From positions 1 to 64,000 of the forward strand of contig RCNN01000023.1 in NCBI GenBank assembly GCA_003667245.1: a stretch of DNA of 64,000 bases. Reading direction: 5' to 3'. A program made the translations under genes and the position numbers. The DNA comes from Heterostelium multicystogenum (Eukaryota; Evosea; Eumycetozoa; Acytosteliales; Acytosteliaceae). Every line of letters begins with the position of its first letter. Positions within the stretch are counted from its first letter, which is position 1. The notes beneath the pieces were generated by a model. That model was given only the letters and a program-made list of their open reading frames with translations, was not told where the DNA came from and did no database searches. Below are positions 33,312-46,007 of the stretch, piece after piece.

Positions 33312-35403
33312 AAAACATGATCAGTAATATTATTAATAATACAGTGTTTGTAATAAATAATAGAATTAGATCGATCATATCATAACATATCAATCATTCA
33401 TTATTTGATATGTATTAATAATATATGAGTAATAATTAAATAGAATATAAAGTATAAGGATATTAATTAATTATTGTAAGGAATTGGATTTGGGAATAAA
33501 AAGAAATGAAATAATTAGTAATTTGTAATAAATAATATTAATATTCAACTAAGCAATTATTAATGAGTTATGTTGGATTTGTTGTTGGTTGGTTTGTAAA
33601 GTTATTGGATTTGCTGACTGACTGAGTTGGCTGCAAAGGTAATAATATTTGCAGTCCATGGGCAATTCCAATAATATTAGCGTAGGGTGATGTCTGTGTT
33701 GCGTTGGATTGTGAGGATGATAGTCCAATTGATATTTAGACCTTTTCTCTGTGGTTGTGGTATGTTTGTGTTGACAATTGACATTCTTTGATAATTACCT
33801 CAATATCTTTCATTTTAGGTATCAACTATTAGAAATTATATAAAATAATATATATTTCTAAATTTAAATTCTGACGGTTACGTATTACACCACTTTCCAC
33901 TACGACTATTACTTAATTGTTATTACTGTTGTGTTGTTTATTTATGCTTATAGATTGTATGATAGATGCTGTATTGTAACTATTGATATGATGTGATGAG
34001 CTGATATGGTTGATATGAGTTTATTGATAACTATTAAAACTTAATTTATAATTAAAATTTAATCTAAATAGAATCTAAACCAATGATATCAATCTAATTA
34101 GTAATGTATATTTATATTCCTTAGTGATTTATCTTGTAATTATATATTATTAACAATTGCGATGATTGTTACTTTACTACTTCTCTCGCGAAGGAATGAA
34201 TGTGGTATATTTAATTGTATTGTAATTAATAGAAATAGATAATTTTAAATATATACAATGAATGATATTATATTATAGTTTATAAATAAATTATTATGAT
34301 CGCTCTTTCTAAAGAATTGTTATTGATTTTATTGATCAAGCAATAATCAACTTATTTGATATTTTAATTTCTAATTAATTACAGATATATATTAAAAGAT
34401 AAATAATACATAAAATAATAAACAATGATGATGGTGATATATGACATAGAAACAATGTCTTTCTTGTTAATAATTGAATGTTTTTGTTTAATATTAAGTA
34501 GTGTTAATAGTTAGAAGATTTGGATGGTTGATTTATTGCACACACTATCGGTGTGAGATTATTAAATTTGTGGTGACTAAACTTGTGGATATCTCTATTA
34601 TCATCAACAACAAACACAATACAACAGCCAAATAATATTGCTCTACCTCAACATTGTCGTCTGTTTAATTTTTTGTTGCAACAATTCAATAGAATCTAAT
34701 AATCACATCAATGACTGATAATGATCATACACATCATCTTCCAAATCTCTAGAAGACAATACGATATGAAGTGCACATATGTAATTTACAACTTCGACTA
34801 ACATATATTTCCGACTTCTTTGATTGTTGTTGATTTATCATCTGATTGAATGCTGTTGTCTGATTTACAAATAATGATTATACCTTTTTTTTAACAGTTA
34901 AACTGAAATTAGATATTATTTTAATAAAGCTATTATCTATTATGCTAAACAACTTCTTCATTAATTGATAATAATAATAATAATAAAATAATAATGATTC
35001 GAATGAACATATAATTATTAATACTAATATATTTATATAGTAAAACAGTTTGGCATCAATCAATAAAAAAAAGTAAAACACAACTTAAACAAAACTTTGG
35101 TGATAATATTATCATAAAAATAAAAAAATTAAATCATTTTTTAAATCGATATTTTTTTCAATGAAAGCAACCACCCTTCTCTGCAAATTGTCATCCGAAT
35201 TATTTTCAAGATATTTTTTCTATCGATGGTGTTGGTCAGAACCCACCTCCAACCAAATTCGGAATTCGAAAAACTTATGAAATTTGGAAACGACATTGCA
35301 AAAGAAACCTAGAGCTATATTAAATTAGACAGACTAAATTTACTGGTCAACTATAAGTTCGCAAATGAATGATTATATTTATTGAGAATTTAAATTATAC
35401 AAG
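33312..35403. other. Long intergenic region with a possible small gene
   Basis: AT-rich spacer of 2.1 kb upstream of the RhoGEF gene. The only coding-like part is minus-strand 33812-33544: an ATG (MKDIE) followed by gtaatt, then GC-balanced DNA with fragments such as ANIIGIAHGLQILLPLQPTQS and SVSKSNNFTNQPTTNPT in one frame and LILLELPMDCKYYYL in another. No single frame holds together, so it may be a frameshifted or relic small gene. The remainder shows nothing. Confidence 0.35.
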
Positions 35404-38400
35404 TTATACTTTAATTTTGAGAATGATGTTGCAAAGTTTTTTCTGATTGTCAGGTGGATTGTTATGATAGAATTCAGAAGCTGCGATACCAAAGAGTTGG
35501 TCATTTGGTTGTATCTTTGATGTTAGTTCATACGAACTTAAAGAAATGCATTAATATTAGTATTTTATAGTTAATTTAGTTTGTTTTCATGTTAACTTAC
35601 ATAAGTTTAAATGATTTGATTGGCGATGATGTAAGGAATAAATAGGTGAGAGCCCATTGGCAATGAACTGGGTTTTGAATTTGGAAAAAGTTCTCCAGAC
35701 ATATGATAATCCAGTGGTAGATGAGGATTTGATTGGTCTCTGATTTTTTCAACTAGTAGATCGAATACCTTCGATATGATCTGACACATCAACTTGGGGT
35801 TGGACTTACTTTGTTTCAAGAATTCACCGAGAATAAATGAAAGAATTTGGTCGACTGATGGATATAAATCTACAATTACAGTTGGAATCACCTCAGAAAG
35901 CACATAGGTCTCATAGGAGTAGTGAGAGACAAGTTTGATCTTATCAAAGAGCATCTTGACTTTTTCCATATTGTTAACCTGCGAGAAGTGCTGACGCTCG
36001 GTGCTATCAATATTGAACATACTGTCTTCTTGATCAAAGATACCGCTGTCAGAGGAGAATGAGAGGGTTGGAGACATTTCAAATGGTGCACCACCAGAGA
36101 ATGCAAGTGAGTTGGAAGAGGAGTTGGGTGATGCCATCATGGGATTCTTTCCGTTGATGGAAGGTGTCATCGTAGAGGAGCCAGTCTCGTCTCCAGTGTA
36201 CATGCATGTGACCATGAGGGCGAGTCCCATGAGTGATCGAATAGGATTTTCAAGTGGGAGTGATTTCATGGCAAACTGGGATATGTACTCACGTTGAGAA
36301 TGTGAAAGCGAGAATGAAACCAAAAGACGATCAAGTCCTCTGAAAATACCGTACACAATTGGCAATGGAATCGAATTCTGACCAAGAGTTGTGCATATTA
36401 CGACAGCACGTTTGGTGAAGGAGTTCTCCTCTGACTCACGTGAGTATTGTTCAATGATCAAGAACATGGTGGCGAGAACACGCAGTGTCAATGGAATAGG
36501 TGGGAATGGTGAGGTGGAGAGACGAGCTGGGATCCATCGGAATAGGAATTGCAAGAGTGGACCCTGAATGAATTTGTTTTACTTTACCCTCGAGAAGATA
36601 GAGGATACCATCAAGAGCGGATTGTTGAACAGAGATATTTGGGTGTTCCAACGATTGTTTGAGAATCTCAAATATTTGTTGTGGATATTGTGGGTCGTTG
36701 GTTGTGTCTGGTTGAATAACAGCAATACCCTTGCATATTCCGAGAACAAGATGCTGTTTCAAGAGGAAGTCATCGTTGTCCTCGAGGTTGTTGTAAATAG
36801 CTTGGAAAATACGATACATCCATGTGAATTGATCACGGTTGAAGAGATCAGAGAGAAGTATTATAGATTTAAGTATCTCTTTTCTCAACAATGGTGGACA
36901 CATTGCATTGATAATAAAGGTTTCAAATGCATGCTTCAACTTTTCAATGATTGGAGCAAAGTTGATGCCCAAGTGTACAGGATTTCTAAATTGTCGAAGG
37001 TCAGCAAGTGAAATTTGTCCGCTGGTATACTGGTTGTTGTTGAATGAACGCTCGATATTGAAATGGTAACTGGAGATTGAGTCGGAGTTGCCATCTGTTG
37101 GTGTGCTAAGTTCAATTGATCCACCAAGTGGTAACTCAGACTGTGGCATAGATCCATAAATGATAGAGAGGAGACGGTTCAGCTTTTTACCGCTATGTGT
37201 ACCGAGGAAGACTAGTTCTTTCTCACGTGGTATATGGTTGTAAGTTGGCAATGGAATCTTTGAAGTTTCCAACAAATTGACTGGGGCGTTCAAATCGGAA
37301 CTCTCAAAGCATGCTTTGATGATCATAATTGTAATTCCATTGAGCGAAAGACACTTTGATTCCTCTGTGATTTCATCAGATCCCATTTCAGCGTCACCAA
37401 GTGGTGCAAAAAAGATTGGTTCCAAGATCTCCCAAATCTTGTTGAATTGGTAGTCGTCTGGAATACCAACGAATTTAATGTACCTTATGAATGCTTCGAG
37501 ATTCTGTTCCGGTGAAAGTGGATTTGCAAACAGTGGACAGTTAGGAATGATTCCACCTCCAAATTCTGCTTCCTCAGCGGATGTTTGGCTCAGAGCAGGA
37601 TAGATGAACTCGACAGCCTTTGTGGAGAGTGGTGATATGGCACGAATAAAAGAATCAAAGATGAATTGTCCAATATGAGAGCCATTCATTGGCTTATAAG
37701 CTGACTGGTTATACAACAAAGACACAAGGAATTTAACCATCTCATTTGATTGGGTGAGTGAGATCTGAGTTGGATCCTGACTGTAGTTCTCTTCAAGCTC
37801 ACGTTGTCCCAAAATATAACCAAAGTGAGGACGAATAACCAGACAATAGAATTTGTAGAGACAAAGCAAAAGAGAGCACCAAGAGAAATCGTCAGTGATA
37901 GTGAGAATGGAAGCAGAGCTCTTGAAAATGATTGATCTAGACAATTCCAAAACTAATTTGAAATCATATGGATTGATAACTTCAGCTCGCCAACGTCTGA
38001 AAGACTCAACGTAAGTCCAAATTGAAATCTTAAGTAGTTGTCCTTCGTGTAGTGATGCAGAACCAAACTTGTTGATAAAAGATGATAGGCAACGTGTCGT
38101 TTCTCTTAGCTCTTCCCACACGGCATCACTAAGGAGTGGTGGACCATTTCTGAGAGGATCACTACCAATTTCACCAAGCGAATTTGAGAGAAGGGCAGAC
38201 ACTTTGCGTTCGAGATGTTCCTGAATGGCCAACTCAAAGTTGGTAGAATAAGGAGATGCAATAAAGCTAGGTATGAGAGAGCTGTCTAGTTTGTTGGACT
38301 CTAATAGTTCTGTAACAGCATCTCTGTCAATTTGCGCCAACACACATAGTTGAGTGAAAGAATGGTGATTGGTTGAATAGTATTGTGATTTTAGGAGCTC

Positions 38401-41400
38401 TATCAACTCTGAGTAGGAAATGGTACTAAGTTTTTCATATCCCATTGGGACTCCATCTGCTTGCTTGATGATTGGTTTCTGGAGTAAACTAATGTCGAAA
38501 GTATTTCCTGAGCTTGGTCCTGTGGTATTGATAATTGGACTTGACACTGTGCTTCCTGTGGTTTGTAGAGGAGTTGGAGTTGAGAGATTCTTGATCAACT
38601 TGACAAAGGTAGATTGGATGGCAAGATTGGTGGTTGAGCTAAAGAAGTTGGACATGAATAGTTTGTAGAGCTGTTGAATGATTTCCAAAGAATCGGTCAC
38701 TGTTTTTGTGTTATCGATGAGCCTGTTGATTGATAGGTTAAGAATACGTTCACCTGCAATTTGGAGGGAGATGTCATCGGTCTGAAGGAAATGTACTATC
38801 AGCATTTGTATTGTGTCACGAGTAGTTGGAAGATAGGAAAGCAGTCTCAGTAGCTTTTGTTTTCTTCTTAAATCTAGTGATTGATTCTTATTGAATATTT
38901 TGGAAAGATGTGAAGTTAGCACTGCTGCTAGATGTGAGTCATCTTTTGCTGTATCCACTAATCGCTTCACTGTAGGTTCGTTGATAAGCAGCACCATTTT
39001 GTCGAGTACAGACTCTGTTAGGATGTTGGCTGATATTTGCTTGTGAATGATGATCGATTGACAGAATTGGAGGAATATTACATGGTGAGTGAAGTAGTGT
39101 TCGCATCCAGCTACCTGCCAACGTGGAGACAATGCATAGCCGACCAAATCCTCATGTTCGCGACCAAGTAACATCAGAAAACGTACAGCTTGTATGCTGA
39201 CAGAGGTACCACCAAAATTAAGCAGCGGGTGGACGATGTCAGAGAGAATCGAGGGATCTACGCTGGACCTGAATGATTGGAGGAAGAGATGTGGTTTTGG
39301 ATTGTTGGGGATTAAGGAGCGATTGAAGAATAATCCAGCGTAGTAGAGCATGTGATTGATTAATTCCGAGAAGATTGGGTAGCTTGGCTTGTGTTTGTCA
39401 AAGGTGACAACTGCTATTCTCAAAAGTTTGAAGATGATTTGTGAAATCATGTTGGCAGCGGGAGATGGATTATGCTTGTTGTCATGTGAAGAGAGGTAGA
39501 CCGACTGTCTGGCCGCTGAGATTCTAGTTTCTTCTGGTATCTTGACACCGGTACGCAGCAAGATAACAAATACTGGTAGCCAACGGAGGTCAAATTCTTC
39601 AAGAAGACGTTCACGAATAAGAAGAGTTCTCTTTGATTTAAGTGGATCATTTCTTAGGTTTGTGATAGATCCAGTTGCTAGGAACTCTGGTGGCACCGAA
39701 AGTAGAGCATCTGCCCAACGCACAGGTGTGACAGCAGCAGGATGGAGCCTGTCAATAAGTGTGTAGATACGATGAACATCTCGAATGGATGTGATAACAA
39801 AGTATGGAGATTCATTCAGAGCAAGTCCTGCAAACAACCTTGGGACAATTGCCTGAGAAATCTTGGTATATAAAGCATTGTTGTTGCGTACATTGTTGAT
39901 AAGGGTAAGTGCCAATTCAACGGTTTGAGGCTGGTGCAAATTTGGTGAGGATAAATTTGAGGAATCCATCTCTAAGATCCTGGTCAGGATACTTATCGTT
40001 GGGATCGTAGAGGTATCGGACAAGCGAGTGGCAGCTACCTATGATAGTTGCAGTGGAGTAGGATGGAGGATGCTTGGCTACTGTGGCAATAGGGTCAATG
40101 TCATAAGTTACTTTTTTGATTTCTTCAATACTAAAGATTTCTGGAGAAAGTTTACGGTTGAGATACATCGATCCAACTGCATCCATGATAAATGGTAATT
40201 GATCGACCGGATTCAACATCAAGCATTGTGTTTCTTTTAGTTCTTCGAGCAAATAAGTAGAGAAGAATGGTCTTTATCAAACTGTGAAAGATCCAATCCA
40301 AATCTTGCCAACTTTGCAAGCAAAGAGAGAATTGACTTCTTCAGATCCAAATTATGGGTACTTTGATATTCGATGAGACAACTTCGAATTAGAGCTTCAA
40401 ACTGCTTGAACACCAATCGCTTTTCGTCAGATGAGGTGATACGCGCTACTTCCTGACTGCTATAGCTGTAGTTTAGAGAATGTGAGGATGGAAGATCGGT
40501 CTGCTCATAGTATTGGTGGACAACTGCGCTTCCAATCGACAAAAACGATGAGAACACCGATTTTTCATTGCTGAAAGTCTCGTCGTGTTGATTCTGAGAG
40601 TGAGTTGTCTCGATTGCTCGTGGTGCCATCGAGGTGCCTGGATTGGGATTGTATTCTTTAGAAAGTCTGGGTTGTAGTGACATGTTGCTGATGGAGACGA
40701 TGGGAGTGGGCTTGAATGTGACCAAGAAAAGTTCTGTTATACAATTGGTAACCGCAAGTGGTTCTTGCTCAAAATGTGAGGTCAGGTAGCCCAGAATCTC
40801 CTCGGTATAAGGAAGGACCGCCTTACCGGAGCATCGGAGGATGACAGCGAGCGCATCAAAGCAGGACTGCCTCAGCTGCGAGAACTTGTCGACACCAAAA
40901 ATAGTGATGGAGTTCTGGCGCACCAAAAAGAGTTTGGAATAAACCTTGATGTAATGTATGCTGTGTGTGAATGCACCGAGGTGTGCTGGTGCTTTAACAA
41001 GAGGCGAGTTTGATCCTAATCCAGCTGAAGCAGAAGCTGGCTTCACTTCTTTCAGTGGTGGAGTTGGACGGAATTGGACGATATTCGACATGATATTGAT
41101 CATTCTACAGATATGGCGAAGGACGTTTTTGGCAATAGGCTCCAAGGACATTCTCAGCACCACGCGATAAATATGCAAGAATTTCGATGATGTCGATGTG
41201 CAGATCAAAGTCAGTTGCCATCCATGTTACGATTCCGACACGGTCCAAGGCAAGTGGTAGAATATCTCCTACAAAAGACAACATCTGGTTGGGCAGAGTT
41301 GAAGTCAGACTCTTGCAGCTGTCCGGTGTAAACAATGGGAATGAATATTGTTGGCAAATAAGTTTGAGAGCATGATAGCATCCTCTAATCATGTCCTCTG

Positions 41401-44013
41401 GATGTGGATTCGATAGTTTTGAACAAATTAAACTGATTACATGTGACAGATTAGCCAATATCTTTGTTTTCTTTGTGATCTAAACGATGGTTAGTACGAA
41501 GAAAACGGAATCAAAATGTAGTAGTTTCAGATACATACAATATTTTCATAGCCTGGAACATCATAGGTTTCTCTTACTTTCGATGCAATTCCTTTCATAG
41601 ATCTTCTTTCAAGTGGTGCTGTAAATACAAGTCTGGGGATTATGTTTACAAGTGCATTACCAGCACTGTTTCTTACACGAAAATCGTTGTCTCCAAGCTG
41701 CTCAATGAGAAAATCGAGTACCTTTGGTTGAATGGGAATGGCAATGGCACCGCCTGATTCTGGTTCTTTGTCGGCTGGTGGCATGGTACAGAGTATATGT
41801 GCCTTTTGCTGGATGTTCTGTTCGAGGAACTCAATTACCACATAATCAATTTTAGAGAGTGTCTCGAGAATTTCCAGCTTCACAAGCCAGTAGGTTGATG
41901 AGCTGACGCATAGCAGATGTCTGAGTGCAACCAATGCCCAATCAGAAAAACGGGAAAGTGAGAGTGTTGGAAGACACTCTCCAACACCTGTGCATGCTAG
42001 CTTGGCTGTGATTGATGATGAGTCGAGAAGGGATCGCAGCAGATATGCCATTAGATATGGCACAACAAGATAGTCCTGGAGCAGATGCTGATTTCCAGGG
42101 TAGATGTTGTTACTTGTGATGTGATCTGCTTCAAGGAATCCACGTAATAGACAACCAATGAGAAGTGCTGTTGATCCTCTAAGCAGTGGATCTGTGTCGC
42201 TCAAGTACTGGAGGAACTCCTCTTTTGGTATTGAATCGAGAGTAAATGATTGAGTTGACTGAGTTGAAGTGGAAAGTCCCAGTCGATTGGTCTGATGTGT
42301 GTTGTGCTTGTGGTCGTCACCAGTGGCGTTGCTGGCATCAGAATAGAGTTTGAACGAGATGTCTGAGATACTGAGATTGTTTACCATTGAGGAAGGAGCC
42401 TGTCCTTCGTAGAACTCATCGAAAAATAGTCGGGGGAAGTATTTGACGCACTGTGCCAAGCAGTTGATAACGACAGCCTTTAGACTGACACGGATGTTGG
42501 AGGTGGCAGTGAATGCCATTGAACGGAGTTGACTAATTGCCTGCTGAACCAATGGCTTTGGCCATGCATAATCGAAGCGTCCAAAGCTGACCAGCAGTTG
42601 CTGTAATAGCTCCAAGCTAGCACCAACTACATTATGATCGTACTGCTCCTGATCGACCATTTTCAGCTGCTTTACAATGAACTGAACAAAAAACGATAGT
42701 TTATCTACAAGTAATCCTCAATCGAGAGGGACTCCATCATATTGCATCCGTATCCGTCGGCGCCATTTCCAGCACCATTAGCGGCACTACTGCTATTTCT
42801 GTAAAATTTCCACTGTTTCCTGCGCTGTTACCTGAGGCTGTAAACTTGTTATTCTGTGTATATTCGTCCGACAGCTTGACCAACTGTAGATAGGAGAACA
42901 AGACACCTAGTATCTTGTTGGTGTTGCTGCTTATGTTATTGCTTTCAACCGATGGCGACGCTGCGGTTGGTGGGCTGGGCGAAGCTGTTGTTGAGATGAG
43001 ATTGTGGAGCGTGTCTATCGTCTTTTCGTACAGTGGTTTAGGTAATATCTACAGATTGATACAATACAAAAAGAGGCGGAACGACGCACTGCCGCCGAGG
43101 GGTGAGACAGGTTCTTTGTGAAGACGTCAATGAATTGAGTGACCTCCTGCTCCTTGAGATAGGCTATCAAGACACGCGATATTGACTCCATTGCACTGGC
43201 GATCGACTCTTGCAGCGCTTCGTCTGAGCCAATGGCAAGCAGTTGGTTGATAGGACCCAGCAGCGAGGTGATGTACTTGCGCGATTTCGAGGGACGAATG
43301 AACTGACAGACCTCACCAAACTTTGTCAGTGCAATACGCTGTGATTTTATGGGGAATGGCTTGCTGAGAATGATGTTGGCAGTGTTGAATACATTCTGAA
43401 AGTTTGGAGTGCCACTGCCACTGCTACTGCCAGCTTGGCCGACCGTATTAGCCGACGGTGAGTTGGATGAAGTTGATGTTGTATTTGGTGGCGAAACAAA
43501 CAAGCCACTTCCACTCGAATCGCCACCCGATGATGTATAAAATGAGCTCGACATCTGATTGCTTGACGGGCTCGAGCTGCTGGTACCACTCGATTTCTTG
43601 TCGACGGACCGACCCTTAAGTACTCTAAACAACTCAAACAATATTCTCTCATGATAGGTATATATCAATATCTAAATGATGTGAAAAGAGATGAATGAGT
43701 ATAAGCGAGCAAAGAAGAAGATGAAGATGATGAATGATTGGTCATATCGATTACTATTACATACTTTGATGGTTCTGTTTAAACTCTCTTCGGCGACAGA
43801 ATATACATTTAGATCTTTGTCACCGTGTGCACGAAGCAAAAGTGAGATTGCAACTGACAAGAATCTAGGAAACTCAGAGTTGTTTCTAACCAGAGGCGAA
43901 CATATTTCCTCAGCGATCGTTCTGCATGCTTCTATCTTTTCTTTTCTTAGTGACTGGTCATCTGTGTCAATAGGTGAAATCGACAGAACATCCAATGCGC
44001 GTCTAAAATCCAT
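35404..44013 (-). CDS. htt: Huntingtin (HEAT-repeat scaffold)
   Basis: Very large HEAT-repeat protein, about 2,750 residues here. It begins MDFRRALDVLSISP with no glutamine or proline tract. The first HEAT units (CRTIAEEICSPLVRNNSEFPRFL and VCQFIRPSKSRKYITSLLGPINQLL) align with the start of animal huntingtin after the polyQ. Strong landmarks follow: QYDHNVVGASLELLQQLL, YLSDTDPLLRGSTALLIGCLL, SSTYWLVKLEILETLSKIDYV, EEILGYLTSHFEQEPLAV, HIDIIEILAYLSRGAENVLG and, near the C-terminus, MGLALMVTCMYTGDETG, VKMLFDKIKLV and LFGIAASEFYHN. Introns: 43672-43764, 41480-41538 and 35537-35600, each GT..AG. One 3.5-kb stretch (40023-36451) is open without break, but single-base breaks occur near 43050, 42715, 41150, 40250, 39960, 36550 and 35640 with homology continuing in a new frame. 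Ser/Gly-rich loops near 43540-43420 replace part of the N-terminal region. The stop is at 35404-35406. Confidence 0.93.
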
Positions 44014-44883
44014 TGTGAAAGCGGTCTAATTCTTCTATTGTTTACTTCTACTTTATCTTCTTCTTCTTCTATTACCTAAATACAAATGAACAACTGACTG
44101 ACTAGCGTCTAGCGTCTAGTCTGAACGAATTGACTGACTAACTGATTGACTGAATGACACTGATCGATCGATGTTCAGTTTGCAGTACAACAATATGCAA
44201 AGTCTACGGGAATGCTGTATGTCGATGATGATGTTGATGATGTTGATGTTTTAAGATGTGTTGTTGATGATGATGATGATGATGATGATGATATAATCGC
44301 TACAAGTTATACAAGCTAGATAGCCTGAGATCAATCAATCATTCAAACAAAGCAGTCATTAAAATTTTTTGGTTATTATTATTTGCAAAAGACTCACCAC
44401 TCAAATATTTTTTATTATTTTTGTGTGTGAACTGGCATGCATCAGAATTTCTGAGAGTTGAAGTTACAACAAAAGAAAGATAGATTGTTGATTCAGACAG
44501 GTCCTTCATATCTTTTATCAAAAGGGTAATGTTATTAAAGTGAACAATAATAAAGGATAAACTATTTCCAGTATCCTGATTCTCTTAATCCTTGCCAAGA
44601 CAGATTCAGAATCAATCATCTTGTGACAACTACGCCCCCTAATCATTATGAATAGCTCTCCTTGTGTATATATTAAAGATTGGATGAAAATCAGAGCTTC
44701 AAAGAAAAACTTAATCAAATTTTGACTTCCAAAGTTGAAATCCAAAGAGATGATCATCTTTTGTTCAACTAAAAACCATTGCCTGAACCTATGTTTTTTT
44801 TTCTTTTCCCACAACATCCAATCAAATTGAGATGGAATAAAAACAACCAGAGACAACTACTTTTGCTAACCTTTTGCTTAAAA
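44014..44883. other. Divergent intergenic region upstream of huntingtin
   Basis: Between the htt start and the ankyrin-family gene. It contains TTC repeats (44060-44075), GACTAACTGA-like repeats (44095-44155) and a GAT microsatellite. The DNA from 44340 to 44870 is more coding-like in base composition but has no frame I can support. Confidence 0.5.
44266..44292. repeat. (GAT)9 microsatellite 5' of huntingtin
   Basis: Nine perfect GAT copies, preceded by imperfect GATGATGTT units from 44223. It lies 253 bp upstream of the htt start codon in non-coding DNA. Confidence 0.9.
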
Positions 44884-45936
44884 ATGAACAACATAGATAG
44901 CACCTTTAGGTTGGTGTTTAACAACTTAATTTTAAGGAGAACTATATTTTCGTTGGTCAACAAAACGTGGATCCAAGTAGCAATAATGTTATAGCTTCAC
45001 TTTCTTGGTCTGAACTCTTAGAGTCTTCGAGGGCTTTAATCTACTACGGATATCTTGATCCTCTGCACAATCAAACTTTTCAGAATCATTCATATTTGCA
45101 ATGGAGTTGGATACCAGCTGGAATAGTTTAAATCCAAATATACTTGAGATCTTTGTTATAAAAGGAAATATAAGAGTCACCGAATATATTCTCAATAGAT
45201 TTCCGGAAAGATACAAGAAACTAGACAGTATACTTGGATCTGCATTGCCCATCAATCAATTCCAACTGATTGATCATTTGATTGAAAGTTATAATTCAAA
45301 TGATAACTTCAAAGAAGTAGTTAAGATCAAATTCACTTCATTGATTCACTAGTTGAAATCAATTTCGTTAACAGATTATTTTTTAAATTCATTACAAGAA
45401 AGAGACTACAACTATACACTTCGAAGACACTTCAGGTGATATTTAATAATGTAAAAGCTGGAGATTTAATACTTATTTTGGAAACATATGGAAACGATGA
45501 AACTTTCATTTCTAGTCAAGACTTGAACATTTCCCAGGAAAGCATCAACAGAATAATGGAGCAAGCAATCAAATTAAACAACATTCAATTTTTCAAACTT
45601 TTTCCATGACACACTTTCTTCTGACTCTTCAATGGGAAAACTATTATTAAAATCTACAGTTGGTAGCTTTTTCACAATGTCATCAATGGATCTTGCTGCT
45701 TTCCATGGAAACTTCGAAATAGTTAGGTTAATTCATGAAAACATAACCGAAGGATGCACAATATATGCAATGAACAATGCTTGTAATGTCTGCAATAATC
45801 AGAAGCTTTGGAAATCACAGACAGCAATTAATTCCAATGAAGAGAATTGTTTAAATGGCTTCATTTAGAAAATTATTACAAAGATCATATTATTCGACAA
45901 AGAATAGAGGAACTTGAAAGGAAAATAAATAAATAA
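44884..45936 (+). CDS. Dictyostelid ankyrin-family protein, frameshifted
   Basis: Member of the large dictyostelid family with an N-terminal FxxVFxNxxLRxxIF box and degenerate ankyrin repeats. The start at 44884 gives MNNIDSTFRLVFNNLILRRTIFSLVN, a typical family beginning. Later: ALIYYGYLDPLHNQTF, ILEIFVIKGNIRVTEYILNRFPE, LIDHLIESYNSND, and the hallmark repeat SMDLAAFHGNFEIVRLIHENITEGC followed by AMNNACNVCNN. The last frame ends FKWLHLENYYKDHIIRQRIE and TAA at 45934-45936. At least five frame changes (44950, 45095, 45350, 45620, 45850) break about 350 residues. This is denser than elsewhere in the window, so real decay is possible here. Function unknown, probably protein binding. Confidence 0.65.
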
Positions 45937-46007
45937 TTTCTCAACTTAATTTTATGATAGGATTTTATTAATATTCTACAAACATTAAACCGTATATATA
46001 TAGTTTA

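Noticed and set aside
42682..42708. A 27-bp GT..AG segment in huntingtin that could be an ultrashort intron (gtagat..ttcag)
   Set aside because: The same bases read through in the frame of the next segment (LLVDKLSFFVQFIVKQL), matching the conserved region before QYDHNVV. A single-base shift upstream explains the break better.
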